NCBI RefSeq assembly: GCF_034274695.1
Contig: NZ_CP128362.1
Coordinates: 4,714,501-4,778,500, forward strand
DNA length: 64,000 bases
DNA from: Chitinophaga sp. LS1
GTDB taxonomy: Bacteria > Bacteroidota > Bacteroidia > Chitinophagales > Chitinophagaceae
Reading direction: 5' to 3'
Made by a program: the position numbers and the translations under genes. Below are positions 1 to 8,832 of this stretch, piece by piece (position 1 is the stretch's first letter; the number at the start of each line of letters is the position of its first letter). Under the pieces are notes generated by a model. The model was not told the origin of the DNA. It was given only the letters and a program-made list of their open reading frames with translations, and did not search any database.

Positions 1-483
1 TTTCAACACATCATTGTAGCTCACGATCACCTGGTCCTGTAGTAATTCCTTTGGTACTACATTGTACACCTGCGGATTCTCCAGGTTCTTCAGGGGCATA
101 CGGGCGATGTTTTCAGTTTCCTTCTTTGCAAATTTATTATAGCCTGAAGAGACGGTGACTTCCTGCAGTGTGTGATTATCTTCTGAAAGAGAGAAGTTGA
201 TCGTCACGGTTTGATCATTGGCTACTTCTACCTGTTGGAATTGTGCTTTCAGTCCTGTAAAACTGGCCACTATTGTATACTTACCGGTTTTGATATTATT
301 CAGCTGATAATGTCCCTGCCGGTCAGCAGAGGTGCCGGTATTACCGGGTTGGAGGGTGATGTCGACGAAAGGGGCGGGCTTACCGTCGGCAGTTTTTACT
401 TCACCTGTGATGGTGCCATGTTGGGCCATGACAGTGAGACTGCAGACAGAAAGTACTGCCACAATAATTGTGCTTTTAAGCAT
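1..483 (-). CDS. TonB-dependent receptor, N-terminal part (runs off left edge)
   Basis: Reading leftward from an ATG at 483, the frame stays open to the window edge (161 codons). Residues 1-20 form a signal peptide ending in 'VMAQ'. Residues 22-100 form a carboxypeptidase-regulatory-like beta-sandwich (motifs GEVKTADGKPAPFVDITL and GHYQLNNIKTGKYTI). A plug-type segment begins at 'LQEVTVSSGYN'. This order is typical of Bacteroidota outer-membrane receptors that take up siderophores or other ligands with TonB energy. The substrate cannot be told from this fragment, since the barrel lies outside the window. The family call is firm; the start is supported by the signal peptide. Confidence 0.85.
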   Translation of the reverse strand, partial: MLKSTIIVAVLSVCSLTVMAQHGTITGEVKTADGKPAPFVDITLQPGNTGTSADRQGHYQLNNIKTGKYTIVASFTGLKAQFQQVEVANDQTVTINFSLSEDNHTLQEVTVSSGYNKFAKKETENIARMPLKNLENPQVYNVVPKELLQDQVIVSYNDVLK

Positions 484-661
484 GGATGTAGTATTATAGA
501 TAATGGTATATAATGCGCTCAAAATTAGGTTGGTCAGAATAGTTGCATACAAATCTGGCGGTGCCAAAATTAGGCAATAGGGTGTCTGCCGGTTTACGCA
601 TTCCGGAAAAATTAAGGAGAAGAATAAATCGCTTTTGAGCGAAGAAATTTGTAGAAATTGA

Positions 662-1240
662 TTAATGCTCTTTTAATTTATTTTCTATTCTCCTGTCAGG
701 GATGAACCAGATAACGGCTATGAGCACATAAAAGAAGATACTGATAATGGGGTAGAACCAGGCTACAGTGATACCAGAAATATACAGCGCAATAGAGAGA
801 TAGGTTTTGTAATCGCTTTTATAGGCATCTTTGAGCCGGGAATCAGGTCCTTCATGTTTGATAATAATAATTGTCAGCAACTTCCACGAGGCGCCACACA
901 TCAAGAGAATAAATCCATAGAATGCTACAGGTAGCGAGGCAAAATGGTTCTCATCTATCCATCCGGTAGCAAAAGGTAGCAGGGAGATCCAGAAGAGCAG
1001 ATGTAGATTACCCCAAAGGATAGCACCATTTACTTCTTTAACAATGTGGAAGAGATGGTGGTGGTTATTCCAATAGATGCCTACATAAATAAAACTGAAT
1101 AAGTAAGAGAGCGCGATGGGGAGGAGGGGAATAATGGCGGCGAGGTTGGTGCCGTGGGGGATCTTGATTTCCAGTACCATGATGGTGATGATGATGGCGA
1201 GGACACCGTCACTGAATGCTTCAAGCCTGCTTTTATTCAT
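662..1240 (-). CDS. TMEM175/DUF1211 family potassium-channel-like membrane protein
   Basis: A 192-residue polytopic membrane protein. The first helix carries the family signature FSDGVLAIIITIMVLEI (residues 10-26), which lines the pore in the TMEM175/DUF1211 family of potassium channels. Further hydrophobic helices follow around residues 35-55, 75-95, 105-125 and 150-180, and the charged tail (RRIENKLKEH) is cytoplasmic in character. The length is normal for the single-repeat bacterial form, which assembles as a tetramer. It stands alone, with no obvious operon partner. Channel function is inferred from the family. Confidence 0.85.
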   Translation of the reverse strand: MNKSRLEAFSDGVLAIIITIMVLEIKIPHGTNLAAIIPLLPIALSYLFSFIYVGIYWNNHHHLFHIVKEVNGAILWGNLHLLFWISLLPFATGWIDENHFASLPVAFYGFILLMCGASWKLLTIIIIKHEGPDSRLKDAYKSDYKTYLSIALYISGITVAWFYPIISIFFYVLIAVIWFIPDRRIENKLKEH

Positions 1241-1283
1241 TGTGGTTTCTTACTAAATTACAGATATTTATCCTAATACCGGT

Positions 1284-1640
1284 TTACCGGGCAGATACAA
1301 TATGCTTACCAGCCAAATAATCCTGTTGTATCATATACGCACCCAGATTAAACCATGCCGTACATTCATTCAATACAAATGCATCGGCACTACATGCCCA
1401 CACCTTGTTGTCAATCAGGCATTGATCGGGATGTTGATGCAGTATAATCTCCCAGTGAAATTCATGTTGTGCCGCCAGCTCATAACAATACGTTTTTAAT
1501 TTTCCACTATTGGATACGGGTGAGTCAAAAACCCACACTACCTTTCTTCACGAGTTCATACCGGTTGCCTACCAATGCAACAGCTGCCTTGGCAGGGTAA
1601 TATCTTGCAAAAGAGCCAGGTGGCTGCGGATGCGATGATG
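1284..1640 (-). pseudogene. DUF434-family protein relic with internal deletion
   Basis: Two pieces of one family lie on the minus strand in different frames. The upstream piece (about 1518-1640) reads ARYYPAKAAVALVGNRYELV, which matches the N-terminal region of DUF434 proteins as I recall them. It ends at a stop codon just where the second piece begins. The second piece (1284-1538) reads VFDSPVSNSGKLKTYCYE and continues to a normal-looking C-terminus, matching the C-terminal part of the same family. The middle of the protein (roughly 100 residues in intact members) is missing. I read this as an internal deletion plus frameshift. The biochemical role of DUF434 is unknown to me. Confidence 0.6.
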
Positions 1641-2299
1641 GAATTATTATTAAAAAGTTGTAGTATCAAAAATAAATAAACCTTCTTAGAATTACTTCAA
1701 GGATTAACTATCTCCATCATGTAGCCGAATAAAACATTCATGAAAGAGGAAATTTACCAACGGGGAATGAAAACCATTTTCGGATACAAAGAGGTCGTAT
1801 CATCTACTTATGATACGATCTTTTTTTATTGCGGCAGATCTTTTGTATATTCTATGAAGGGGGTAAAAAAGGGTTTGCAGAATATCCAACTATGGATAAA
1901 AACTGTATCTTTTCAGAGTAATGAAATTTTTAAACAGCATATTACGTCTTCCATTCTTCACAGCGTATTATTATTATTATTATATTCCTCTTCGGGAGAG
2001 GTATGCGTTGATGCAACAATCAGTTCTTTGAAAATATTGTCATCATCTTCTTGTTTAAAAAATAATTTTCATGACGAATTGTCCTTAAATGTCTCTTGTT
2101 TGACAATAAAGTACGATGAATTTTATATTGTATATGCCGATCCGTTATGTAAAAAAATAAGTGTAGAAATTTCAACATTTATTTTTAAGTTTATTGGTAA
2201 GTTCAAATGATAAGTGCAACAGGTCCTATACATCGACCATGAGAGTTTGTTTTCCTATTGCCAAGAGCGAAAAATTAATATCAACCATTTTTAATAAAT
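1641..2299. other. AT-rich intergenic region
   Basis: About 660 bases with no gene I can support. It holds a terminator-like hairpin at 1791-1827 and an ATT/TTA trinucleotide run near 1968-1985. A 156-codon open frame starts at 1740, but it crosses the hairpin and has no recognisable composition or signal, so I do not call it. Confidence 0.5.
1791..1827 (+). terminator. Rho-independent terminator-like hairpin
   Basis: CGTATCAT, a six-base loop CTACTT, then ATGATACG, followed by ATC and seven T residues. It has the shape of an intrinsic terminator on the plus strand. No intact plus-strand gene precedes it, so it may be left over from a lost gene. Confidence 0.6.
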
Positions 2300-4696
2300 A
2301 TGTTTTGCCGCAGATTACGTATAGTTATTGTAATTCTATTTTTCTTTCATGTTAGCTTATCATATGCACAAATTACACTTAAAGGAAGGATTTTAGATAG
2401 TTCAAGTAATGCAAAAATTGAATTGGTAACTGTGAAGCTAAAGTCTGCTAAAAGTGCTACAGCCATTATTTCAAGTGATAGTATGGGCAATTATTCATTT
2501 TATCAGCTAGTTGCTGGTAATTATATGCTTACATGTTCATTCCTCAATTATACAGAAAAAACCATTGCTTTATCATTATCCAGGGATACGGTGATCGATA
2601 TTACATTGACACAGGTTTTAAAGCAATTGAAGACTGTGAATATTAATGGTAGGAAACCGATTGTAGAAAGAAGAATAGACAGACTTGTATTTAATGTAAG
2701 CGACAATATGAATGCTATAGGGTCGGACGTTCTTGAATTATTATCAAAGACTCCTCAAGTGAAAGTGGAGGGGAATCTCATTTCAATTATTGGTAAAGAT
2801 GGCGTTACGGTAATGATCAATGATCGTCCTTTGCAGATGTCCGCAGAGGTGCTGGCTGCTTATCTAAAATCCTTATCGGCGGAATCCGTGGAGAGTATTG
2901 AAATAATGACAAATCCTCCATCTATTTATAGTGCAGAAGGTAGCAGTGGAATCATCAATATTATTTTAAAAAAGAAAAAGGAAATAGGATATACGGGTGT
3001 AATGAATGGAAATTTCCGGAAAGGTAGATCAGAAGGAGGGCGTATAGGGCTTAATATGAACTACAACCGGTCAAAATTTAGATACTTTGGGAATTTTAGT
3101 CTTTCCAGGGGAGCTCAGGTATCCATTAGTACCAGTGCAACTTATTATTCGGCTTTAACAGAGAAGGATAGCAATAAAATAAAAGAGTTGTCACAATATG
3201 TAAATACCCAGATTGGTTTTGATACTGATTTATCTCCTAATGATCAATTGGGAGCTTCTGCTGGAATGTTTTTTTCTTTCCCTTATCAAACGAGTGTTGC
3301 GAGATCTGTTTTTTATAATAATGAAAGTTTTAAAACGGATTCAGTTAGTAATCAATACAATAGTAGCAAGGTGAGTTATAAATCTTTTTTAGCCAATATT
3401 CATTATGTAAGAATACTGGATACCATTCATCATAGCAAAATAGTAATTGATTGGGATTGGAATAAGACTATTTTTGATAGGCCCAATATTATAGATAATA
3501 CGATGTATGATTCTACTGGTGAACAAATGTCTGATCGATATTCCAGAACTATCTCCAATAATAATGAGTCGTCAGATTTTTATTCTCTTAATGGGGTAGT
3601 ATTTTTTCCTGGAGATGGGCGAGAGCTTTCATTGGGAAGCAGGTTGAATTTTATCAATAATAACAATGATGTTTTATTAATCATTAGCCATCCATCATTC
3701 AATACTAGTGATATTTTTAGTTTTACTGAGAATACGCAGGCGTTATTTATCAATTACAGGAAGAAGATTAGTGAACATTGGACAATACAATCAGGTTTGA
3801 GGGGAGAGAATACGCAAACGAAGGGGCATTCTTATGGAACAATTGATAGCATAAATACCAATCATTATTTTAAGCTTTTCCCAACTTTATATATTCAGTA
3901 TACGGTTAATGATAAGAATGTTATTACCGTTGATTATGGCAGGAGAATAAGCAGGCCTTCCTTTAGTGCATTGAATCCATATTTGCGATACTTTACCCAA
4001 TATGAAGCGATAGAAGGTAATCCCTTACTAAAGCCTTCCATTTCCAATAATTTTTCTCTGTCTGAGACTTTTAATAATAACCTTATACTAACGGTACAAT
4101 ATAGTTATACAAATAGCAAGTATGACATGATAAACATTGTACAGGAAGATACAAGGTATAAAGTTGGCAAGTTTTATAATTATTTATCAAAACGATATTT
4201 TCAGGTAAGTGCTAGTTATTCTGTTGATATGATAAAATGGTTACAAAATCAGAATGAGATGAATGTTTATTATGAACATTCAATATCTCATCTGGCACTT
4301 ACTGCACCAATAACAGCGGGATGGGGTGCTACATTCAATAGCCATAATACTGCTTTTTTAAATGGCAAAAGGACTATATCTGGCGGCTTTGATTTTACTT
4401 ATCAGTTTAAGGATGTGAGTGGAATTGACAGGAGTGGCAGTTATTATTTTTTCAATGTCTCAGCGAGATATTTGTTGTTGAAGAGTAAGTTACAATTGGC
4501 ACTTGATATATACGATCTGTTTAAAACAAAAATTGTTACATATAGTGAGATCGTGAACGGAATTTTGACCACCAATAAGATAAATAGTGATAGCCGGAGG
4601 GTCGGAATAAATGTGAGATACAATTTCGGCAATAATAAACTAAAGAGGGGCCAGGCACATTCGGAGGAAAATAATAGCGGTAGGATCGGGGGATAG
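2300..4696 (+). CDS. TonB-dependent receptor-like outer-membrane beta-barrel protein
   Basis: A 798-residue outer-membrane protein. Residues 1-23 are a signal peptide ending 'LSYAQ'. Residues 25-105 form a carboxypeptidase-regulatory-like domain (LKGRILDSSSNAKIELVTV). Residues 125-225 form a plug-like domain (VLELLSKTPQVKVEGNLISI; GSSGIINIILKKKK). The rest is a long barrel rich in alternating aromatic strands, of the OMP_b-brl_3 type common in Bacteroidota. It is shorter than SusC proteins and has no SusD partner nearby. The C-terminal tail after NVRYNFGNN is a short charged extension. Its DNA is visibly more AT-rich than the metal-efflux block at 12-18 kb. Substrate unknown. Confidence 0.85.
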   Translation: MFCRRLRIVIVILFFFHVSLSYAQITLKGRILDSSSNAKIELVTVKLKSAKSATAIISSDSMGNYSFYQLVAGNYMLTCSFLNYTEKTIALSLSRDTVIDITLTQVLKQLKTVNINGRKPIVERRIDRLVFNVSDNMNAIGSDVLELLSKTPQVKVEGNLISIIGKDGVTVMINDRPLQMSAEVLAAYLKSLSAESVESIEIMTNPPSIYSAEGSSGIINIILKKKKEIGYTGVMNGNFRKGRSEGGRIGLNMNYNRSKFRYFGNFSLSRGAQVSISTSATYYSALTEKDSNKIKELSQYVNTQIGFDTDLSPNDQLGASAGMFFSFPYQTSVARSVFYNNESFKTDSVSNQYNSSKVSYKSFLANIHYVRILDTIHHSKIVIDWDWNKTIFDRPNIIDNTMYDSTGEQMSDRYSRTISNNNESSDFYSLNGVVFFPGDGRELSLGSRLNFINNNNDVLLIISHPSFNTSDIFSFTENTQALFINYRKKISEHWTIQSGLRGENTQTKGHSYGTIDSINTNHYFKLFPTLYIQYTVNDKNVITVDYGRRISRPSFSALNPYLRYFTQYEAIEGNPLLKPSISNNFSLSETFNNNLILTVQYSYTNSKYDMINIVQEDTRYKVGKFYNYLSKRYFQVSASYSVDMIKWLQNQNEMNVYYEHSISHLALTAPITAGWGATFNSHNTAFLNGKRTISGGFDFTYQFKDVSGIDRSGSYYFFNVSARYLLLKSKLQLALDIYDLFKTKIVTYSEIVNGILTTNKINSDSRRVGINVRYNFGNNKLKRGQAHSEENNSGRIGG

Positions 4697-4760
4697 GCCT
4701 TAAAAAATACACACTTAATCAACCAAATTATTTGACCTGCTGTCATGTCATATTTTTATT

Positions 4761-4973
4761 ATGACGTATATTGAAAAGGATAAAATAGTTACGTTTACAT
4801 TGCCAGCTAAAGATTATCATTTACAAAAGCAATACCGGCAGGCATTAACCGATATTAAGTGTGAATTGATTGTAATAGAGAGAGCAGGAAGTGCTGTGTA
4901 CTTTACAGTCGTTGGCCGGACCTTGAATTGCATGAAAAACTTACTATCGTTGAAGCAATTACAGATGAAATAG
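4761..4973 (+). CDS. Small hypothetical protein, probably frameshifted into the next gene
   Basis: A 70-codon frame starting ATG (MTYIEKDKIVTFTLP). No family recognised. It overlaps the next gene by 46 bases. The codons of the +1 frame just before and through the overlap read WPDLELHEKLTIVEAITDEI, which looks like natural protein sequence and seems to continue this one. I therefore suspect that one original protein was split by a frameshift near 4910-4925, and that the C-terminal residues listed for this frame (NCMKNLLSLKQLQMK) are an artefact of the shift. Confidence 0.35.
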   Translation: MTYIEKDKIVTFTLPAKDYHLQKQYRQALTDIKCELIVIERAGSAVYFTVVGRTLNCMKNLLSLKQLQMK

Positions 4974-5509
4974 TGGTAGGAGAGGAGGATTTTTATGTTA
5001 AATTGGCATACTTACCAAAGCATTCTTTTTTTGATAAAAGCGGAACAAGGCAACACAATCACATGAATGCGTTGCCTTGTTCCACATTTTCCAAAATTGT
5101 ACCTAAGCCATTTGGAGACAAATATTTAGAGAGTCCTAAGACTTTAAATGAGAAAATTCTTAATAAGCGGTTGGAAAAGAGGATGTTACAAAGGGAAGTT
5201 GCCAATTTTATAGGAGTAACAGAAGATTGTGTAACACTGTGGGAGAATAATCGGTCAAATCCTATGGTAAAATACTATCCCAAAATCATAGAATTCTTAG
5301 GCTATTTTCCATTTCAAATTGATATTTCCAGTCTTGCTGGTAAGATTAAATATTATCGTTATATCAAAGGGGTTACCCAGGAAGATCTTGCTAAAAATTT
5401 GGGAGTTAATGAGTCAACAGTTTTCCATTATGAGAAAGGAACCCATAAACCTAAAGGAAGGCTGCGCCAGGTTTTGTCTTTATTGCTTTCGGACATAGAT
5501 GACATATAA
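4928..5509 (+). CDS. Double XRE-type helix-turn-helix regulator
   Basis: Up to 193 residues. Two Cro/C1-type HTH units are visible. The first is at about residues 75-120 (LEKRMLQREVANFIGVTEDCV..WENNRSNP). The second is at 135-180 (IKYYRYIKGVTQEDLAKNLGV..STVFHYEKG). A tandem pair of this kind suggests a DNA-binding regulator. The nominal start is a TTG at 4928; an in-frame ATG at 5063 would keep both HTH units. The first 45 residues look like the tail of the preceding frameshifted frame. A perfect inverted repeat sits exactly over the alternative start. No effector domain is visible, and the target is unknown. Confidence 0.65.
   Translation: MHEKLTIVEAITDEIVVGEEDFYVKLAYLPKHSFFDKSGTRQHNHMNALPCSTFSKIVPKPFGDKYLESPKTLNEKILNKRLEKRMLQREVANFIGVTEDCVTLWENNRSNPMVKYYPKIIEFLGYFPFQIDISSLAGKIKYYRYIKGVTQEDLAKNLGVNESTVFHYEKGTHKPKGRLRQVLSLLLSDIDDI
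5042..5083. repeat. 13-bp perfect inverted repeat over a possible start codon
   Basis: GGAACAAGGCAAC (5042-5054) and GTTGCCTTGTTCC (5071-5083) are perfectly complementary, with a 16-base loop that contains the in-frame ATG at 5063. There is no T-run after it. It could be an operator, a translation-controlling hairpin, or the relic of a terminator for the upstream gene. Confidence 0.6.
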
Positions 5510-5834
5510 AAAGGTTAATAAAATGAGTTTGCAGTGATGAACGAGCTTGTCAAGCCGGAAAGTTTGCAATACGAACCAGCCACGGCCGAATACATATCAA
5601 CACTCCTACCTACCTCTATGTTGAAAGATTAAAGGACATTCTTGATGCTATGACCAGATGAAGGAAATCACATAAAACAGTGCAGTCTCATTTATAGTGT
5701 AAAAGAATTCGTGATAGAAGTCTCTTCCTGAAACAACACTTTCACTTAGCTAGGCTTTATCCACTAATATGTATAACAAGATAAATTAATATAAAGGATT
5801 GCCAGCTTTGACGTTTGATTTCATATTAGCTCGG
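5510..5834. other. Intergenic region without recognisable gene
   Basis: About 325 bases. Short protein-like fragments appear on the plus strand around 5590-5660 (NTPTYLYVERLKDILDAM) but are cut by stops on both sides. I see no RNA gene or clear regulatory element. Confidence 0.4.
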
Positions 5835-6173
5835 TTATAAATTCTCGAAAAATACCTTAACATCCGTTAGAGGTGTAACGTTGTTAAAGTTAATAACTAC
5901 GGCTCCCTGAATAGACCCCTCCCTTACCTCTATGTTTCTGGTATCATGGTTATATGCGAAGCATAAAGTTCTATCACCTACTTGGAGCCACAATATGTTT
6001 TTCATTTCACCTTCACGGGACATTACACGAATATTGTCTGTTGTTCTCCAAATTATTCCTCCTGCAATAGCAAGTGCAATTTCATTGACATTTTGGGCAT
6101 GGTGGTTTGCTCTGTCCAACACCCCCGAAAGGTATGTTCTGAGAATTTCAATATTATGAATAGTTGTTGCCAT
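5835..6173 (-). CDS. Conserved hypothetical protein, resembles integron-cassette proteins
   Basis: A compact 112-residue soluble protein (MATTIHNIEILRTYLSGVL ... LTDVKVFFENL) with no signal peptide. The layout, with ANHHAQNVNEIALAIAGGI followed by IW, a beta-rich middle and an 'N-TPL-DV--FF' ending, reminds me of a hypothetical protein family carried on integron cassettes and mobile islands. That resemblance is from memory and not verified. It is isolated between two plus-strand genes. I found no convincing attC site beside it. Function unknown. Confidence 0.6.
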   Translation of the reverse strand: MATTIHNIEILRTYLSGVLDRANHHAQNVNEIALAIAGGIIWRTTDNIRVMSREGEMKNILWLQVGDRTLCFAYNHDTRNIEVREGSIQGAVVINFNNVTPLTDVKVFFENL

Positions 6174-6449
6174 ATTAATTATTTAAGTATTTTGATAGTC
6201 CTTGATTAATCTCTCTCTCATTTTTGGAAGTTACATTCTGCTGGTACATCTAGTTGGCCTATATAAAATTACAGCAAAAGTTCATCCGAGACCTTGTTCT
6301 TTGTGTAAAGTCCGCGTTGGGATGAAAATACCAACTAGTGGGTATTTGCCGTATATAAAATTTGCTATAAATTAGATTTAAACAGCTTATGCTATTGTCT
6401 GAGTCCTCAAGCCTGATGTTATATCACTAAAACTCCTTAGCCTCAATGT

Positions 6450-6809
6450 ATGAAGAAAGTCATTGCCTTTACAATTGTGATGTTATTCTTACTAAAGATT
6501 GGCTATGCACAGAAAGCGTATGCCTTTACGCTGGAATCCAAAATTTGGCATAAAAAAAATATCAGTGTCATCTGGGGTAATCCCGAAACGGGAAACCTGC
6601 AGAAAATGGGTTGAGGAAGATATAAAGGGCACATGGCAAGACAACTCAGCCTTAAGATTACTGGATTGGTAGCAAATAAAGCCAACCGGCAGACGTTCAT
6701 ATATGATGATATAGTCAGAGAAGTCATTTTTACTGAATTGCGTCAGGTAATTCTATTGAATAAAAGTCATGTAATCTTGGTTAATTTATTTCAGCTATCG
6801 ACTCATTAG
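6450..6809 (+). pseudogene. Small secreted protein gene broken by a frameshift
   Basis: Begins ATG at 6450 with a signal peptide (MKKVIAFTIVMLFLLKIGYA, then Q) and runs 54 codons to a TGA at 6612. The remaining protein-like sequence continues in another frame (LKITGLVANKANRQTFIYDD, EVIFTELRQVILLNKSHVI) to a TAG at 6807-6809. Together they would make a secreted protein of about 118 residues. I read one frameshift near 6605-6630. No family recognised. It lies 22 bases upstream of the large unknown gene at 6832. Confidence 0.45.
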
Positions 6810-6831
6810 TAAAAAATTAATCGGTAATAAG

Positions 6832-8601
6832 ATGTTGGATCGTTTTCAGCTATCAGAAAAGTATCAATTTTTTAAAGTAGTACGCACTTTGCCCAAAGTA
6901 GCCATTAGGAACTGCTTACGAGAAGCATCGGTTGGTAAAACCGGAAATGCGCTTGACCAGGATATACGCTTAGAAAGGAAGATAGGTAAGAAATCTTTCT
7001 ATGCCTCTTTTATTGTGTTTCGTGTCGAACAGCCGCCGACTTTCCTTTCGAAAGGAAAAGAACGCGATGTGAAACATTGTTATGCGCTAATAATTGAATA
7101 TGGCGATTACTTAGTCGTTACCAGAACAGGGGGAAAGAATTTTCAGGAGTGCCTAGACGATTATGTAGAGAAGGTAAATTCCGACATCCTCAATAGAGCG
7201 TTTATGGAAGCTAAATCTACTGTAAAGAAAGCCAATACCCAAAATACCTCCCCTAGCACTACGGCCATGCATAAAGTAACCTACGAAGGCAACAACGTCG
7301 AAGCCGTTATGCCTGTGCATCAGATAACCGGTAAGATGCTTAATTCATTTAAGCACGAAACTAATGGTGAGCTATTTACAGTAACTGGCAACCAAGCAAA
7401 AGTAAATATTTCAAATAGTAAAGTAGCCGTTCAGCAATACTTGGCCAGAATTTTAGTTTCTATAGACAATTTTAGTAAAAAGCGTAAGTTGAATCCTTTT
7501 CTTGCGAATTTCGCAAAGTCTTTATCCTTTAAGCAGTATTCTGCCAAACTCACACCGGTTGAAATTTTGTTGTTAACGAGTGAGATGCGTGATTATGTAG
7601 AAAGTAAAGATGATTCGCTGCCTAAGTTAGTTTATAAAGTAGGCAAAGTAGAACGCCCAATAAAATCTTCATTTCAAACATTCTTGCAGTCTTTTGAGAA
7701 TTCATTTGAAATTAATAAGTACGGAACAGGCACTGGCCGGCAATTTTTCATCAACAATACCTTGGACGCTGGACTTGAGCTTGAGGTTACTGCCAACGGA
7801 TATAAGCTGAACTCTGAAAAATTTAAAAAACTATGGATAAAATATTACAATGGCGATAGTGAAAATCTGCAGGCATTGATTAATAGGAAGAACTGGTTCT
7901 CTGTTTCTTTCAAAAACGCAGATATCAACTATTCGAAAGGTCAACTTTGGCAGGATAGTAAGCTGCTGGGCAGTATCAATGGATTTCTAGAAATGTTTAA
8001 ACCGGAACCGGCAATGAACGCCATCACTAGCGAGAAAGGTATCATCACTGCTACATCCACCAGTTTCCCGGCCGGCTCTACATTTGCGTACGTCGAAGCT
8101 ACAATGGGGCCTACCCTTGATCATTTGCTATTGGAGGATCTTAACTATGAGTATTCAGATTACATAGGCGTGAAGAATATGGCACATGTTCAATTGATAC
8201 ACTGCAAAGCCAGCGACAAAGTGTTCTCTGCAACCGCCTTTCAGGAAATAGTGGGGCAGGTCTTAAAGAACCTTTACTTTTTCGCTCATCCGGAACAGAT
8301 GGAAGATAGAAAGGCATATTGGTCGGGTATGTATTCCACCAGTAATATCGATCGCAACCGGACCGGGAAAAAGAACTTTCTACAAGATCTTAAGGCTACC
8401 ATGAATGCCACTAATAGTATAAAAGAGGTTCACCTGATCGTCAACTTCATTTCCAAACAGGATCTTACCGATAATTTGAAAAAAGTGGTAACCAAGCAGA
8501 AAGCCCCGAAAGCAACCTTGCCAATTTTATGGCTCCTAAATGCTTTACGCAACACCTGTTTGGAAAGAAATGTACGAGTGTTCATTACCTGTAAGCCATA
8601 G
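6832..8601 (+). CDS. Large uncharacterised protein with nuclease-like C-terminal region
   Basis: 589 residues, soluble, no signal peptide or membrane segment. I do not recognise the N-terminal half (YALIIEYGDYLVVTRTGGKN at about 87). Around residues 425-485 the order DLNYEYSDYIGV, then VQLIHCKAS, then FSATAFQEIVGQVLKNLYFF follows the D...E..D...[IV]HxK pattern that I associate with PD-(D/E)XK-type nuclease domains in phage-defence proteins. The usual E/Q before x-K is replaced here by H-C-K, so catalysis is uncertain. The neighbours (XRE regulator, Shedu gene) make a defence role plausible. A role in DNA cleavage is inference only. Confidence 0.6.
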   Translation: MLDRFQLSEKYQFFKVVRTLPKVAIRNCLREASVGKTGNALDQDIRLERKIGKKSFYASFIVFRVEQPPTFLSKGKERDVKHCYALIIEYGDYLVVTRTGGKNFQECLDDYVEKVNSDILNRAFMEAKSTVKKANTQNTSPSTTAMHKVTYEGNNVEAVMPVHQITGKMLNSFKHETNGELFTVTGNQAKVNISNSKVAVQQYLARILVSIDNFSKKRKLNPFLANFAKSLSFKQYSAKLTPVEILLLTSEMRDYVESKDDSLPKLVYKVGKVERPIKSSFQTFLQSFENSFEINKYGTGTGRQFFINNTLDAGLELEVTANGYKLNSEKFKKLWIKYYNGDSENLQALINRKNWFSVSFKNADINYSKGQLWQDSKLLGSINGFLEMFKPEPAMNAITSEKGIITATSTSFPAGSTFAYVEATMGPTLDHLLLEDLNYEYSDYIGVKNMAHVQLIHCKASDKVFSATAFQEIVGQVLKNLYFFAHPEQMEDRKAYWSGMYSTSNIDRNRTGKKNFLQDLKATMNATNSIKEVHLIVNFISKQDLTDNLKKVVTKQKAPKATLPILWLLNALRNTCLERNVRVFITCKP

Positions 8602-8832
8602 AAAGCCAGTTCGGGGGAATGCCTTCAATATATACACATTTTGAAAGCATATGGTCTAATTATGGACAAAATTTAATGAAATATGGGGATGAGGGAGGGG
8701 CAGTCCCCACTAATAAGCATCTTGTTGCCCTTTTTATAGGAGAACCTTAATTGTTCTGTTAAGTCCGCCAGCTTACCTATTATATATCATACGTATGATA
8801 ACATTAAAATTAATTTTGTTAGTTGGGCTGCA
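8602..8832. other. Intergenic region
   Basis: About 230 bases, AT-rich. I see no gene or clear terminator. It may contain the eroded 5' part of the following hydrolase relic. Confidence 0.35.

Noticed and set aside
1740..2210. 156-codon open frame on the plus strand
   Set aside because: It crosses a terminator-like hairpin, has no recognisable domain and unusual composition, and lies in AT-rich spacer. Probably random.
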